From Neobacillus muris (GTDB lineage: Bacteria; Bacillota; Bacilli; Bacillales; Cytobacillaceae): a stretch of DNA of 64,000 nt. Made by a program: the position numbers and the translations under genes. Below are positions 24,383 to 32,774 of the stretch, piece after piece. The notes under the pieces are model-generated. The model was not told the DNA's origin. It did not search any database and saw only the letters and a program-made list of their open reading frames with translations. Position 1 is the first letter of the stretch, and each line of letters starts with the position of its first letter. The stretch spans positions 1-64,000 of the forward strand of contig NZ_CALPDF010000010.1 of assembly GCF_943193175.1 (NCBI RefSeq), in the 5' to 3' direction.

Positions 24383-27220
24383 TTAGGAAGACTGGTTATA
24401 GATTTGAAAAATTGTTTGAACCTTTTCATCTACTGGTATTCCCAATTCGTTCTCTATAAAGGTTTTATATTGCTCTGAAACCTTTTTAGCCTGCAAAAAG
24501 AAATTTCCGTTTAGAAGCTGTTTAATATAGTCGATGTAGATGGTTTCGTTATACGGTTCCTTTTTTAAAATCTTTTCATAATATTCGATTCCGAGCTTAT
24601 AGTCCTTGTTCTCCCAGTAATAATCTGCTAATTCTTGAAGGGTGCTTATAAAAAGCAAACGCAACCTTTCTCTTTCTTCTTCCAAAAATTCATGATAGGG
24701 ATATCCTTCAAAAAAATCTCCGCGGTACAATTGTTCCGCTTTCAATAATTGGTCCATCCGCTCTAGTTTGGTTGCACCACTTTTTTGTTCAATCATCCGA
24801 GTGAAGTCATCCACATCTAAATAAACGTAATCCAGGCATAATGAATAATGCTCCATATTCCGTTTAATAAAGGAGGAATCTTTTCTTGTTTTAAGACCGG
24901 GCTCTATCGATTTTCTTAGATCGGATAAAGAAACGTAGAATTGATTTTTGACAGAATCAAAGGAGCCATCCGGAAAAACCTGATCAATCAGACTCTCTTT
25001 ATTAATTTTTTTGTTTCGGTTCGCAATAAAGTATTGTAAAAGCTGTAAACTTGATTTTCTTTTTAAAGAAATCGGTTTATCCTCATATTTAATTTCAAAA
25101 TTTCCAAGGGTATAGAGGAATAATCTGTCACTTTTTCTCTTTTTTTCTTTAATCCTGATTGGATCAGGGATAGCAGTTTTGGCATCCTGCTGTAACCAGA
25201 AGAAGTTCATCTCCCGGATTGAATCATCTAGTTGTTTCTGTAAATCTGCAACAAGTGTGAGGTTTCCTAATTCTTTTAAAATCCGGATTTGCAGCATCAC
25301 CACATGACATTTTAGATAATCTGAGTGCAGAAGGTAAGTGAGAGATTTAGATAGATTTAATTCGGCCTCTGTAAAATCTTTAGCTTCAAAATAGGTAAGG
25401 GCAAGCTGATAATAGATCCAGCCCAAATCATATTCGATATTGAACTCAAGTCCGAGTGATTCCGCCTTTTTAATCCAATCCAAAGCTTCTTTTAATTCGC
25501 CCTTTAATCGGTGATACTTTCCCATGGAGCAATAAGGATAAATAATGGAACAATCATAACGTTGTTCAGAAAGCTTAAGTGTTTCTGTTAACAAAGATTC
25601 ACCTTTAGCCAACTCGTTTTGATCCAGATAGATTTCTGAAAGAACCCATGTAGCTATGTGGTGGGGATGAAAGGTTCCATTCTTATCTGGGTATGATATC
25701 GCCTGCTTTGCTAATTGAATTGCCTTTTCATTGTTGCCTTTGTACCAAAGGATTAATGCTTTTAATGAAAGATTAATAGAGATTAATTCTTGATCTTTAT
25801 TTTTTATTGAGTGAGAGAGTGAATCATTGCAAAGCTGTTCGGCTTTATTAATATTACCTGTATAAAAATATAATCCTCCCAGCATATGCTGAAGATTTGA
25901 CAGCAATAAAGAATTTGTATCTTTTGTATCATTAATTTTCTTTTCCAAAGGTGTAATTAAATCCTTATTAATTTCTAATGGCATGCATCTTATGAGATAC
26001 AGGCTCATACTTGCTGCTGAAAAACCTTCAGGGGAACTCTCTTCTAATAGTCCGTCCATCAGAGTTAAAAACTGGGAAGAGTCATATTGTCTCCTCATAT
26101 TGGACATCAGTTTTGCCCCAAGTAAAAAATCCTGTCCTGCAAGGGAATGGCCAAAAGCAAAAAAATGTTGTCGTCTTTGTTCATAGATCGAGGAAATTTG
26201 TCTATGCAAACTGTATATTTCTGACTTAGTAGAATATTCTGATAATTTTTTATATAAAAAGGACCTAAAAATAGTATGATATTTTATTGTGCCAAATTCA
26301 TTCTTATAAATAAATAGATGATTTTCCAATAGGTGCTTAAGGATTTGTTCTGAATTGGTAAAAGCAAGAAATTGATTAATAATATCTGCATTTAGTTCGG
26401 AGAATAGGCAAGTCTTATAAAGAAAAGTTTTTATTTCCTCCGTTTCTGAAGCAAGAATTTCTGAGCCCAAATAATCGTAAATATCAGGTGTTCCTCGAAA
26501 TTTAAGCCAGAAAAAAGGGCGGGCTGGAATTTCCATATCTTTAATTAATTCTTGAAGAAGCTGTAAACTGGCAGCCCAGCCTTCTGTCTTATGCAAAACC
26601 AGCTCAATTTCGTCTTTTTGCAGATGAATATGATGCAATTGAACAAAAAACTTTTCGAGTTCATCTTTTGTGAAAGCCAAATGGTGGGTTCTTAATTCAA
26701 CTAATCGATTTTGGAGCTTTAAATGGACAAGTTCTAAATTGGGCCGGATGCGGCTTGTAATGATAAAGGTTACATTTGGGGATACATGCTTAATAATCGC
26801 TGTCAACATGGATTCAATTTCTTCACATTCATTAATAGACTGATAGTTATCCAGAACAATGACCAGCTTTTTTGGCCAAGTAGATAGAATCGTGATGATA
26901 TTATTCAATTCGCTCTCTACTTTTTCTCTAGGTATATTATAAACCGAAAGTTCTCCTGAAATATGTCTAAAGATTGCCGTTTTAAAGTAGGAAAGAAAAG
27001 TTTGAGGATCACGATCCAAGTGTGACAACTGGTACCAAATCGCTGGGATATTATTTTCCTTGATAAAACTTGAGATTAATGTCGTTTTGCCATATCCGCC
27101 ATCGCTGGTAACACATATTAATGAACGGTCTAAATTCTTTTCAATGACGGAAAATAGACGTTCTCTAACTAAATATGGTGTGTAATAAGGAATTCTAAGT
27201 TTAGATTCAAAAAATTCCAC
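24383..27220 (-). CDS. STAND ATPase-TPR-winged helix-BTAD activator (SARP-like)
   Basis: About 945 residues. An N-terminal STAND/MalT-like ATPase has P-loop DGGYGKTT (about 39-46) and Walker B LVIVLDNY (about 119-126). A long helical tetratricopeptide region spans about 340-680. An OmpR-type winged helix (about 705-800) starts at LYTLGNFEIKYEDKPISLKR, and a C-terminal bacterial transcriptional activator domain (about 805-945) contains LYRGDFFEGYPYHEFLEEER. Actinobacterial SARPs of the AfsR type carry the DNA-binding part at the N-terminus; here it is at the end. GTG 27220 is preferred because GGGAGG lies 6 bases upstream; an in-frame ATG at 27271 lacks a site. It sits amid the dioxygenase genes, and heptamer promoters like SARP targets occur at five places including its own. 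The inducer is presumably an aromatic compound or metabolite. Confidence 0.85.
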   Translation of the reverse strand: MEFFESKLRIPYYTPYLVRERLFSVIEKNLDRSLICVTSDGGYGKTTLISSFIKENNIPAIWYQLSHLDRDPQTFLSYFKTAIFRHISGELSVYNIPREKVESELNNIITILSTWPKKLVIVLDNYQSINECEEIESMLTAIIKHVSPNVTFIITSRIRPNLELVHLKLQNRLVELRTHHLAFTKDELEKFFVQLHHIHLQKDEIELVLHKTEGWAASLQLLQELIKDMEIPARPFFWLKFRGTPDIYDYLGSEILASETEEIKTFLYKTCLFSELNADIINQFLAFTNSEQILKHLLENHLFIYKNEFGTIKYHTIFRSFLYKKLSEYSTKSEIYSLHRQISSIYEQRRQHFFAFGHSLAGQDFLLGAKLMSNMRRQYDSSQFLTLMDGLLEESSPEGFSAASMSLYLIRCMPLEINKDLITPLEKKINDTKDTNSLLLSNLQHMLGGLYFYTGNINKAEQLCNDSLSHSIKNKDQELISINLSLKALILWYKGNNEKAIQLAKQAISYPDKNGTFHPHHIATWVLSEIYLDQNELAKGESLLTETLKLSEQRYDCSIIYPYCSMGKYHRLKGELKEALDWIKKAESLGLEFNIEYDLGWIYYQLALTYFEAKDFTEAELNLSKSLTYLLHSDYLKCHVVMLQIRILKELGNLTLVADLQKQLDDSIREMNFFWLQQDAKTAIPDPIRIKEKKRKSDRLFLYTLGNFEIKYEDKPISLKRKSSLQLLQYFIANRNKKINKESLIDQVFPDGSFDSVKNQFYVSLSDLRKSIEPGLKTRKDSSFIKRNMEHYSLCLDYVYLDVDDFTRMIEQKSGATKLERMDQLLKAEQLYRGDFFEGYPYHEFLEEERERLRLLFISTLQELADYYWENKDYKLGIEYYEKILKKEPYNETIYIDYIKQLLNGNFFLQAKKVSEQYKTFIENELGIPVDEKVQTIFQIYNQSS

Positions 27221-27370
27221 GTTATTCCTCCCTTTTAAAGAAATTAACCCACTTTGTGTAAGCGCATTCAAAGAAGAAGGAAAATGATCAGCGTTTGTCT
27301 ATAATCTAATATGTAAAAAAATCTCACTTACATTTCAATATAAATACTATAAGTAAGTTGGCAAGTTGTC

Positions 27371-27417
27371 AATATAGTTATACTAGTTTACAGATGAACT
27401 TACAAATGCATCTTACA
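27371..27417 (-). promoter_or_regulatory. SARP-type promoter of the activator gene (autoregulation)
   Basis: Minus strand: TGTAAGA (27417-27411), TGTAAGT (27404-27398), TGTAAAC (27392-27386), 9 bases, then TATATT (27376-27371). The repeats are 13 and 12 bases apart instead of 11, so it may be a weaker, autoregulatory version. A further TGTAAGT lies at 27332-27326. Confidence 0.55.
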
Positions 27418-27520
27418 AAAAAATTCCCAATCGTTTGGGGATTAGTTTTTATTTTCAGTCTTAAAAGGGATAAACCAAAAGTATTTATGCGTATTTCTGG
27501 AAAAATGAAATTTTTAAAAA

Positions 27521-27564
27521 TGTAAGTCTATTGTAATTAAACAGTTAGTTACGTGTTTTATAGT
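27521..27564 (+). promoter_or_regulatory. SARP-type promoter before dioxygenase 2
   Basis: TGTAAGT (27521-27527), 4 bases, TGTAATT (27532-27538), 4 bases, AGTTAGT (27543-27549), 9 bases, then TATAGT (27559-27564). It is divergent from the activator promoter at 27371; together they fill the 406-base gap. Confidence 0.7.
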
Positions 27565-27626
27565 GCAATTAATGGATTGATCGTACAGGGGTATAATCCA
27601 TTAAAAAAATGACTGGGAGGATAAAT

Positions 27627-28610
27627 ATGGAAAATCTAAGTAGTATTATTCAGGGTATTCATCACGTAACTGCTGGTGTTGAAGGTGCACAAGAAGATAT
27701 TGATTTTTTTGCAACGATTGTGGGACAGCGCTTTTGTAAGCAAACGGTCTTAATGGATGGCGATCTTCCCATTTATCATATGTATTATGGGAACCAAAAT
27801 GCTGAAATCGGTACAATTATGACATCGTTTCCATTTAAACAGGTTGGAGTTCGCGGACGCAGAGGATCAGGTCAGGTTAAGGTTACAGGTTACACGGTTC
27901 CAGAGGGTTCATTGGAATTTTGGGTAAATCGTTTTGAAAATAATCATGTAGAACATGGTCAAATCGAGAAAAGATTTGGACAAAGGCGTCTTTCGTTCTT
28001 CCATCCATGCGGATTAGAATTTGAGCTGGTTGAGGATAACAATGATACACGTGAAGGATATGTTTCAGATGAAATTTCAGCTGATTATGCTGTAAAAGGA
28101 TTCCACAGTGTGACGATGTCCATTCGTGAGGTGGATGAACAAATGCGATTCTTCACACAAGCCTTAGGCTTTAAGATGACAGGACAAGAAGGACCATTTT
28201 ATCAATTGGAACTGAATGAGGGTGGAGCTGCAAAAACAGTCATTTTTAAGCATGAGCCGGATGTCCCGCAAGGAAGCTGGATTAATGGAGCTGGAATTAT
28301 TCATCACGTGGCTTTTGCTGTCGCTACGGATGAAGAAATGCATAAGGTTAGACATTTTATTGAGGGCCTTGGATTCACCGATATTTCAGAAATTAAAGAC
28401 CGCTATTACTTCCATTCCTGCTATGTGAGATCACCTGGCGGCATTTTATGTGAATTTTCAACCTGCGATCTTGGGCTGACACTTGATGAATCACTTGAGG
28501 AGCTTGGATCTACTTTATTGCTGCCGCCTTGGAAGCTGGATGAAGCAGAAGAAATCTTGAATTTTCTTGAGCCGGTTGTGAATCCACAAATTCAAAAGGT
28601 TAAAAAGTAA
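27627..28610 (+). CDS. Ring-cleaving dioxygenase of the PcpA/LinE/MhqO type (copy 2)
   Basis: A 327-residue vicinal-oxygen-chelate dioxygenase, closely similar along its whole length to the protein at 20261. Fe(II) ligand candidates are His12/13 (IHHVTAG), His226/227 (IHHVAFA) and Glu276 (LCEFS). ATG 27627 is chosen because GGGAGG lies 6 bases upstream; the frame extends to 27609 but without a site. It heads a plus-strand run with the luciferase-like monooxygenase and an alpha/beta hydrolase, with a three-heptamer promoter in front. Being linked to the monooxygenase, this copy is the better candidate for the main catabolic ring-cleavage enzyme; copy 1 may have a different substituent preference or a detoxifying role. 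Confidence 0.85.
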   Translation: MENLSSIIQGIHHVTAGVEGAQEDIDFFATIVGQRFCKQTVLMDGDLPIYHMYYGNQNAEIGTIMTSFPFKQVGVRGRRGSGQVKVTGYTVPEGSLEFWVNRFENNHVEHGQIEKRFGQRRLSFFHPCGLEFELVEDNNDTREGYVSDEISADYAVKGFHSVTMSIREVDEQMRFFTQALGFKMTGQEGPFYQLELNEGGAAKTVIFKHEPDVPQGSWINGAGIIHHVAFAVATDEEMHKVRHFIEGLGFTDISEIKDRYYFHSCYVRSPGGILCEFSTCDLGLTLDESLEELGSTLLLPPWKLDEAEEILNFLEPVVNPQIQKVKK

Positions 28611-28697
28611 GAAAATCTGCTCTAATTATCCAGCTATTGAGGGATTAGATCGTTTGAGCACCAGAATAATGAAACAATAACTGAGGAGGGAAACAAA

Positions 28698-29933
28698 GTG
28701 AAATTTGTATTTATGAATTTAATGCCATACCGTGATTTGCCTAAGAATTTTGAAAAAGATTATGAAAGCGTTTTTATCACTATTCCAAGGACCTTATATG
28801 ATCCTGTAAAAGGCCACGAAATGTATAATGATTATCTCTCTCAATATGAGCTTGCAATTGATTTGGGCTTTGACGCAGTCGGAGTGAATGAACATCATAG
28901 TAATGGATATGGCATGATGCCATCACCTAATATCATGGCAGCGGCAGTGGCAAGAAAGGTGAAAGATTCCGAAAAGGCATGTCTGGTTGTGTTAGGGAAC
29001 AGCTTGGCACTTTATAATCCGCCTATTCGTGTGGCAGAAGAACTTGCCATGTTGGATGTTATTACAGGAGGACGCTTAATTGCAGGTTTCCCTGTAGGTA
29101 CTTCGATGGATACCAATTACGCATATGGCGTGTCACCTGCTGAGTTAAGACCGCGTTATTATGAGGCACATGATTTAATAAAAAAAGCTTGGACAACAGA
29201 TGAAGTCTTCCATTTTAACGGAAAATTCAACCAGCTGCGTTACGTGAACGTTTGGCCCCGCACTTACCAAAAGCCGCATCCGCCAATTTGGATTCCAGGC
29301 GGCGGAGCAAGTCTAGAGACTTGGGATTGGGTTGCTGAAAATGATTATCAATACTCTTACCTTAGCTTCTACGGCCATAAGTTTGCTCAAGATAAATTTG
29401 ATCAATTCTGGGAAAGACGTCAGCAAAAAGGTTATGATATGAACCCGTACAAGACTGCTTTTGTTCAATTAATCTGTATTTCCGAGACAGATGCGAAAGC
29501 TCAGGAAGAATATGAAGAGCATGTAAGATACTTCTTTGATAAATCTTTCCATGTTTCGCCAAGATATGCAGAAGCCCCAGGGTACAGATCAGCTCGGAGT
29601 GTAGCACACGGAATGCAAAGACAGTATGGCTCTGAAGGTGCCGGTGCCCAGTTAAGAAAAGGATTAAATTGGCAGCAGTTAATTGACCAAGGATTTATTG
29701 TTGCAGGTTCACCAGCAAGTGTCCGTGATCAATTAAAAGAAGCAGCTAAAAAATTGAATGTTGGAAACATCATTGCCTTGTTAAATCATGGTTCAATGCC
29801 GCATCATTTAACATGTAAAAATATTGAATTAATGGCGAAAGAAGTAATCCCTTATTTGAAAGATATGTGGGATGATCAATGGCCGGTAACAAACTGGCCG
29901 GAAGTTCAATTAAATAAACAAGTTGTGAAATAA
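28698..29933 (+). CDS. Luciferase-like (LLM class) flavin-dependent monooxygenase
   Basis: A 411-residue TIM-barrel LLM protein. Family features are GFDAVGVNEHHSNGYGMM near residue 55, the LGNSLALYNPPIRVAEELAMLD strand region, GRLIAGFPVGTS and PPIWIPGGGA. Such enzymes need reduced FMN from a separate reductase and insert one oxygen atom, often in Baeyer-Villiger or hydroxylation reactions. Two possible reductases lie at 34843 and 35387 and a riboflavin kinase at 32360. It lies 87 bases after dioxygenase 2 and 34 before an esterase. A route from an aryl ketone or phenol to a hydroquinone would fit but is inference. AGGAGGG precedes the GTG start. Confidence 0.85.
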   Translation: MKFVFMNLMPYRDLPKNFEKDYESVFITIPRTLYDPVKGHEMYNDYLSQYELAIDLGFDAVGVNEHHSNGYGMMPSPNIMAAAVARKVKDSEKACLVVLGNSLALYNPPIRVAEELAMLDVITGGRLIAGFPVGTSMDTNYAYGVSPAELRPRYYEAHDLIKKAWTTDEVFHFNGKFNQLRYVNVWPRTYQKPHPPIWIPGGGASLETWDWVAENDYQYSYLSFYGHKFAQDKFDQFWERRQQKGYDMNPYKTAFVQLICISETDAKAQEEYEEHVRYFFDKSFHVSPRYAEAPGYRSARSVAHGMQRQYGSEGAGAQLRKGLNWQQLIDQGFIVAGSPASVRDQLKEAAKKLNVGNIIALLNHGSMPHHLTCKNIELMAKEVIPYLKDMWDDQWPVTNWPEVQLNKQVVK

Positions 29934-29967
29934 AAATTCTGATTTTGAATCAAGGAGGAGAGAAACC

Positions 29968-30777
29968 ATGGCTTCACCAAAAATAGAGACGATCTTTGTA
30001 AGAGAGAACATAACAGCTAAAGTCCTAGTTAAGGGAGAAGGAAAACCTCTTGTCTTCCTTCATGGAGCAGGAGGGAATAATTGGGATTCCTATTTGGAGG
30101 AACTATCCAAGCAATATAAAGTATATGCTCCATATATGCCTGGAACAGGAGGGTCTACCGGGAATGAAGAGCTTCAAGGATGGTGGGATTTAGTCCTTTA
30201 TTATTATGAGCTGTTTGATGCTCTGGGGCTTGAGCAGGTCGATGTAATTGGACACTCATTCGGAGGTATGCTGGCTGCTGAGATCGCTTCAACCGATCCA
30301 AAGCGGGTAAAGAACCTGCTCCTTATTGCTGCTGTAGGTCTATGGATCGATCAGACGCCAGTTACAGATGTCTTTTCACTGGTCAACACACCGGATGAAT
30401 TATTAGCTAAAATGTTTGTCGATGTAAATTCTGATGCCGCCAAAGCGTTTTCCACTCTGCCTGAGGATCCAAAAGAAAGAGTGGAAGCCATTGTAGAAAA
30501 TTTAACGGCTCTAACGGAGGCGGGAAGATATATGTGGCCGATTCCGGATAAAGGTTTAAGCAGGAGAATTCATAGACTTACTGCCAACACTTGCATAGTT
30601 TGGGGAGAAAAAGACGCACTTGTTCCTGTTGAGTACGCCTATGAATATCAAAGAAAAATCCCAGGCGCAACCGTAAAAATCATTGAAAACACGTCTCATT
30701 ATCCACAAGCGGAAAAATTAGAAGAGGTATTAAACGCAACGATTGATTTCCTTTCTTTGGCAACGGTTACGAAATAG
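29968..30777 (+). CDS. Alpha/beta hydrolase
   Basis: A 269-residue alpha/beta-hydrolase. The oxyanion motif LHGAGGNNWDSY is near residue 31, the nucleophile elbow GHSFGGML near 97, an acidic residue in VWGEKDALVP and a catalytic His in ENTSHYPQAEKLEE. It resembles meta-cleavage-product hydrolases and aryl esterases. It follows the monooxygenase closely and ends before a structured intergenic element. It could hydrolyse an aryl ester produced by Baeyer-Villiger oxidation, or a ring-cleavage product. Start ATG has AAGGAGGAG upstream. Confidence 0.85.
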   Translation: MASPKIETIFVRENITAKVLVKGEGKPLVFLHGAGGNNWDSYLEELSKQYKVYAPYMPGTGGSTGNEELQGWWDLVLYYYELFDALGLEQVDVIGHSFGGMLAAEIASTDPKRVKNLLLIAAVGLWIDQTPVTDVFSLVNTPDELLAKMFVDVNSDAAKAFSTLPEDPKERVEAIVENLTALTEAGRYMWPIPDKGLSRRIHRLTANTCIVWGEKDALVPVEYAYEYQRKIPGATVKIIENTSHYPQAEKLEEVLNATIDFLSLATVTK

Positions 30778-30841
30778 ATGGCATTTAACGGTTTTTTTAA
30801 GCAGCATAAAAGATTCAAAGCAGGAACGTTCAGAGACTGAT

Positions 30842-30920
30842 GGTGCTGAGAAACGACAAAAAGGAGGCAAAGTGGCAGCACCTGGCCGTCTAATAAGGGC
30901 CGGGGGCTTTGCCGGTTTTT
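30842..30920 (+). ncRNA. Structured leader/terminator element before the MFS gene
   Basis: GGTGCTG (30842-30848) pairs with CAGCACC (30876-30882). GGCC at 30884 pairs with GGCC at 30898. GGCAAAG (30866-30872), in the loop of the first hairpin, can pair with CTTTGCC (30907-30913), followed by GGTTTTT. The last pairing is either a pseudoknot or a competing terminator. I cannot assign a known riboswitch family. It may simply be the terminator of the upstream operon. Confidence 0.4.
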
Positions 30921-31019
30921 CCAAAAAAATTTGGCGGTTACTAACTAGGTATATTTTCATATGTTTTTTATCGGTATATTACAGGATGTTTGACAGGATT
31001 ACTAAAATGAGGTGTATAA

Positions 31020-32273
31020 ATGGAAAACAAAAAGTTTTGGACATATGAAAATAAATTATTAATCTTGCTATTTTTTGTTTGGGGTTTTGTTTTCGTTGAT
31101 CGCTTGGCACTTAATTTCTTATTTCCTTTTATGACAAAAGAACTGGGGTTAACGAATACCCATATTGGGATCATTGTTTCAGCCTTTTCGTTAACATGGG
31201 CCTGTTCAGGGTGGTTTGGCGGTTTTCTTTCGGATAAATTAGGAAAAAAGAAAAATATATTAATGCTATCTGTTCTTTTGTTTTCGTTTTGTTCTCTTTT
31301 AACAGGGATGGCAAATGGATTTTTAATGCTAATCTTTTTCCGTATGATTATGGGCATTACAGAAGGGCCGGTATTTCCGGTTGCTCAATCCTTGCTGTCG
31401 ATTGCATCCTCGCCGCACCGGCGCGGCTTTAATATGGGCTTGTTCCAAAGTTCCTCTACAGCGTTGTTGGCGAGCTTTTTAGGACCAATTGTGATTGTGG
31501 CATTAGCAAATGAATTTGGCTGGAGAACGACATTTTTGCTTACCATCATTCCTGGTCTCATTCTATTCCTATTTATTTGGAAGACTGTAAAAGAACCAGA
31601 GGAATTAACGATTGAAGATGAAAAGCAAGAGGAAAAAGTTCCATTGAAATTAGTCTTGAAAAATAAGAATGTACTCGTTTCTGTTTTTGTTGCGATCTTT
31701 GCTGTCACTTGGTATCTCAATATTAATACCTTTACACCTATGTATTTAGTGAGTAAAGGAATTTCTTCCACTAATATGAGTTATATCATGTCTGCTTTAG
31801 GATTAGGAGGGATTCTTTGGGGATTTGGTGTTCCTGCCATATCAGATAAAATTGGCCGGAAGCCGACCATGATCATCTTTTCGTTTATTACGGCAGCAGC
31901 ACCCCTAGGTTTTATCTTATTAGGAGGCAGTCAAATCGTGTGGCTAATGATTGCCGCTTTTATAGGGAATGTTGGCGTAGGAACCATGGTTCTATCTATG
32001 TCAAATATGCCATCAGAATCAGTTCCGGCTAAATATGTAGCAACAGCAGTCGGTTTCATTATGGCTGTCGGTGAATTGGTTGGCGGAGTGGCATTTACAA
32101 CACTTGCCGGTATGGCAGCTGACAAGTTCGGCCTGGCTGCTCCCATGGTGATTTCTATGGGCAGTACGATCCTGTGCGGAATCCTTGCTTTCCTTTACAA
32201 TGAAACAGCACCATTAAAGTTATACAAACAATCATCTGTACAATCAGCAGGTGCAGGTACTGAACTATTATAA
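31020..32273 (+). CDS. Major facilitator superfamily transporter
   Basis: A 417-residue, 12-helix MFS permease. It shows the loop 2-3 signature GFLSDKLGKKK and a repeat in the second half, AISDKIGRKPT. It is of the aromatic-acid/anion-proton symporter kind in overall look (FVDRLALNFLFPFM, ITEGPVFPVAQSLLS). Within this island it is the likely uptake system for the aromatic growth substrate or a soluble precursor. It lies about 240 bases after the alpha/beta hydrolase, separated by a structured element. GAGGTG is present before ATG 31020. No SARP heptamers are seen in front of it. Confidence 0.85.
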   Translation: MENKKFWTYENKLLILLFFVWGFVFVDRLALNFLFPFMTKELGLTNTHIGIIVSAFSLTWACSGWFGGFLSDKLGKKKNILMLSVLLFSFCSLLTGMANGFLMLIFFRMIMGITEGPVFPVAQSLLSIASSPHRRGFNMGLFQSSSTALLASFLGPIVIVALANEFGWRTTFLLTIIPGLILFLFIWKTVKEPEELTIEDEKQEEKVPLKLVLKNKNVLVSVFVAIFAVTWYLNINTFTPMYLVSKGISSTNMSYIMSALGLGGILWGFGVPAISDKIGRKPTMIIFSFITAAAPLGFILLGGSQIVWLMIAAFIGNVGVGTMVLSMSNMPSESVPAKYVATAVGFIMAVGELVGGVAFTTLAGMAADKFGLAAPMVISMGSTILCGILAFLYNETAPLKLYKQSSVQSAGAGTELL

Positions 32274-32280
32274 TTCCGGA

Positions 32281-32332
32281 GAAGCCCCCATTCTGTATGC
32301 CCCTGTCTAAAACCATCCAGAATGGGGGCTTC
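32281..32332 (+). terminator. Long hairpin after the MFS gene
   Basis: GAAGCCCCCATTCTG and CAGAATGGGGGCTTC are perfect 15-bp arms with a 22-base loop. There is no T-run on either strand, so it may be a partial terminator or an mRNA-end stabiliser. Confidence 0.55.
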
Positions 32333-32359
32333 CTGTAAAAAAAGAAGAAGGGGATTATT

Positions 32360-32746
32360 TTGGCAATGATTAAGGGAAAAGTGATAAGAGGAAATCAAAT
32401 TGGCCGGACGATTGGATTTCCGACGGCTAATCTTTTAGTTACTCCAAAAGAACCATCTTTAACAACAGGTGTATATGGGGTTAAGGTGCTGTATAAGGGA
32501 AGCCGTTATAACGGAATCATGAATGTGGGAGTTCGGCCAACGATTAATAAAGAAGATTTACAAATCCATTATGAAGTTCATATTTTTAATTTTCATGAAA
32601 CGATTTATGGTGAAGAAATAAAGGTGAACGATTGCTTTTTTGTTAGAGAGGAAAGGCCCTTTGATTCAATCAATCAATTAGTACTGCAAATCAAAAAAGA
32701 TATTAAATTCGTCAGAAGCAGATTTCTGTTACAAAGTGAATGTTAA
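32360..32746 (+). CDS. Stand-alone riboflavin kinase (RibF C-terminal domain)
   Basis: A 128-residue protein equal to the flavokinase domain of RibF without the FMN adenylyltransferase half. The signature IGRTIGFPTANL is near residue 15, then the GVYGVKV strand, MNVGVRPTI and VHIFNFHETIYGEEI. It would phosphorylate riboflavin to FMN. B. subtilis RibR is a comparable monofunctional flavokinase encoded next to LLM monooxygenases, so local FMN supply for the monooxygenase and flavin reductases is the likely reason for its presence. Start TTG 32360 (MAMIKG) follows AAGGGG; ATG 32366 is possible. Confidence 0.85.
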   Translation: MAMIKGKVIRGNQIGRTIGFPTANLLVTPKEPSLTTGVYGVKVLYKGSRYNGIMNVGVRPTINKEDLQIHYEVHIFNFHETIYGEEIKVNDCFFVREERPFDSINQLVLQIKKDIKFVRSRFLLQSEC

Positions 32747-32774
32747 ACAATTTTTTTGGTTGGGAGGCAATAAA

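Noticed and set aside
30842-30920. TPP riboswitch upstream of the MFS gene
   Set aside because: GGTGCTGAGA recalls the THI box, but the second conserved half does not match in sequence or spacing.
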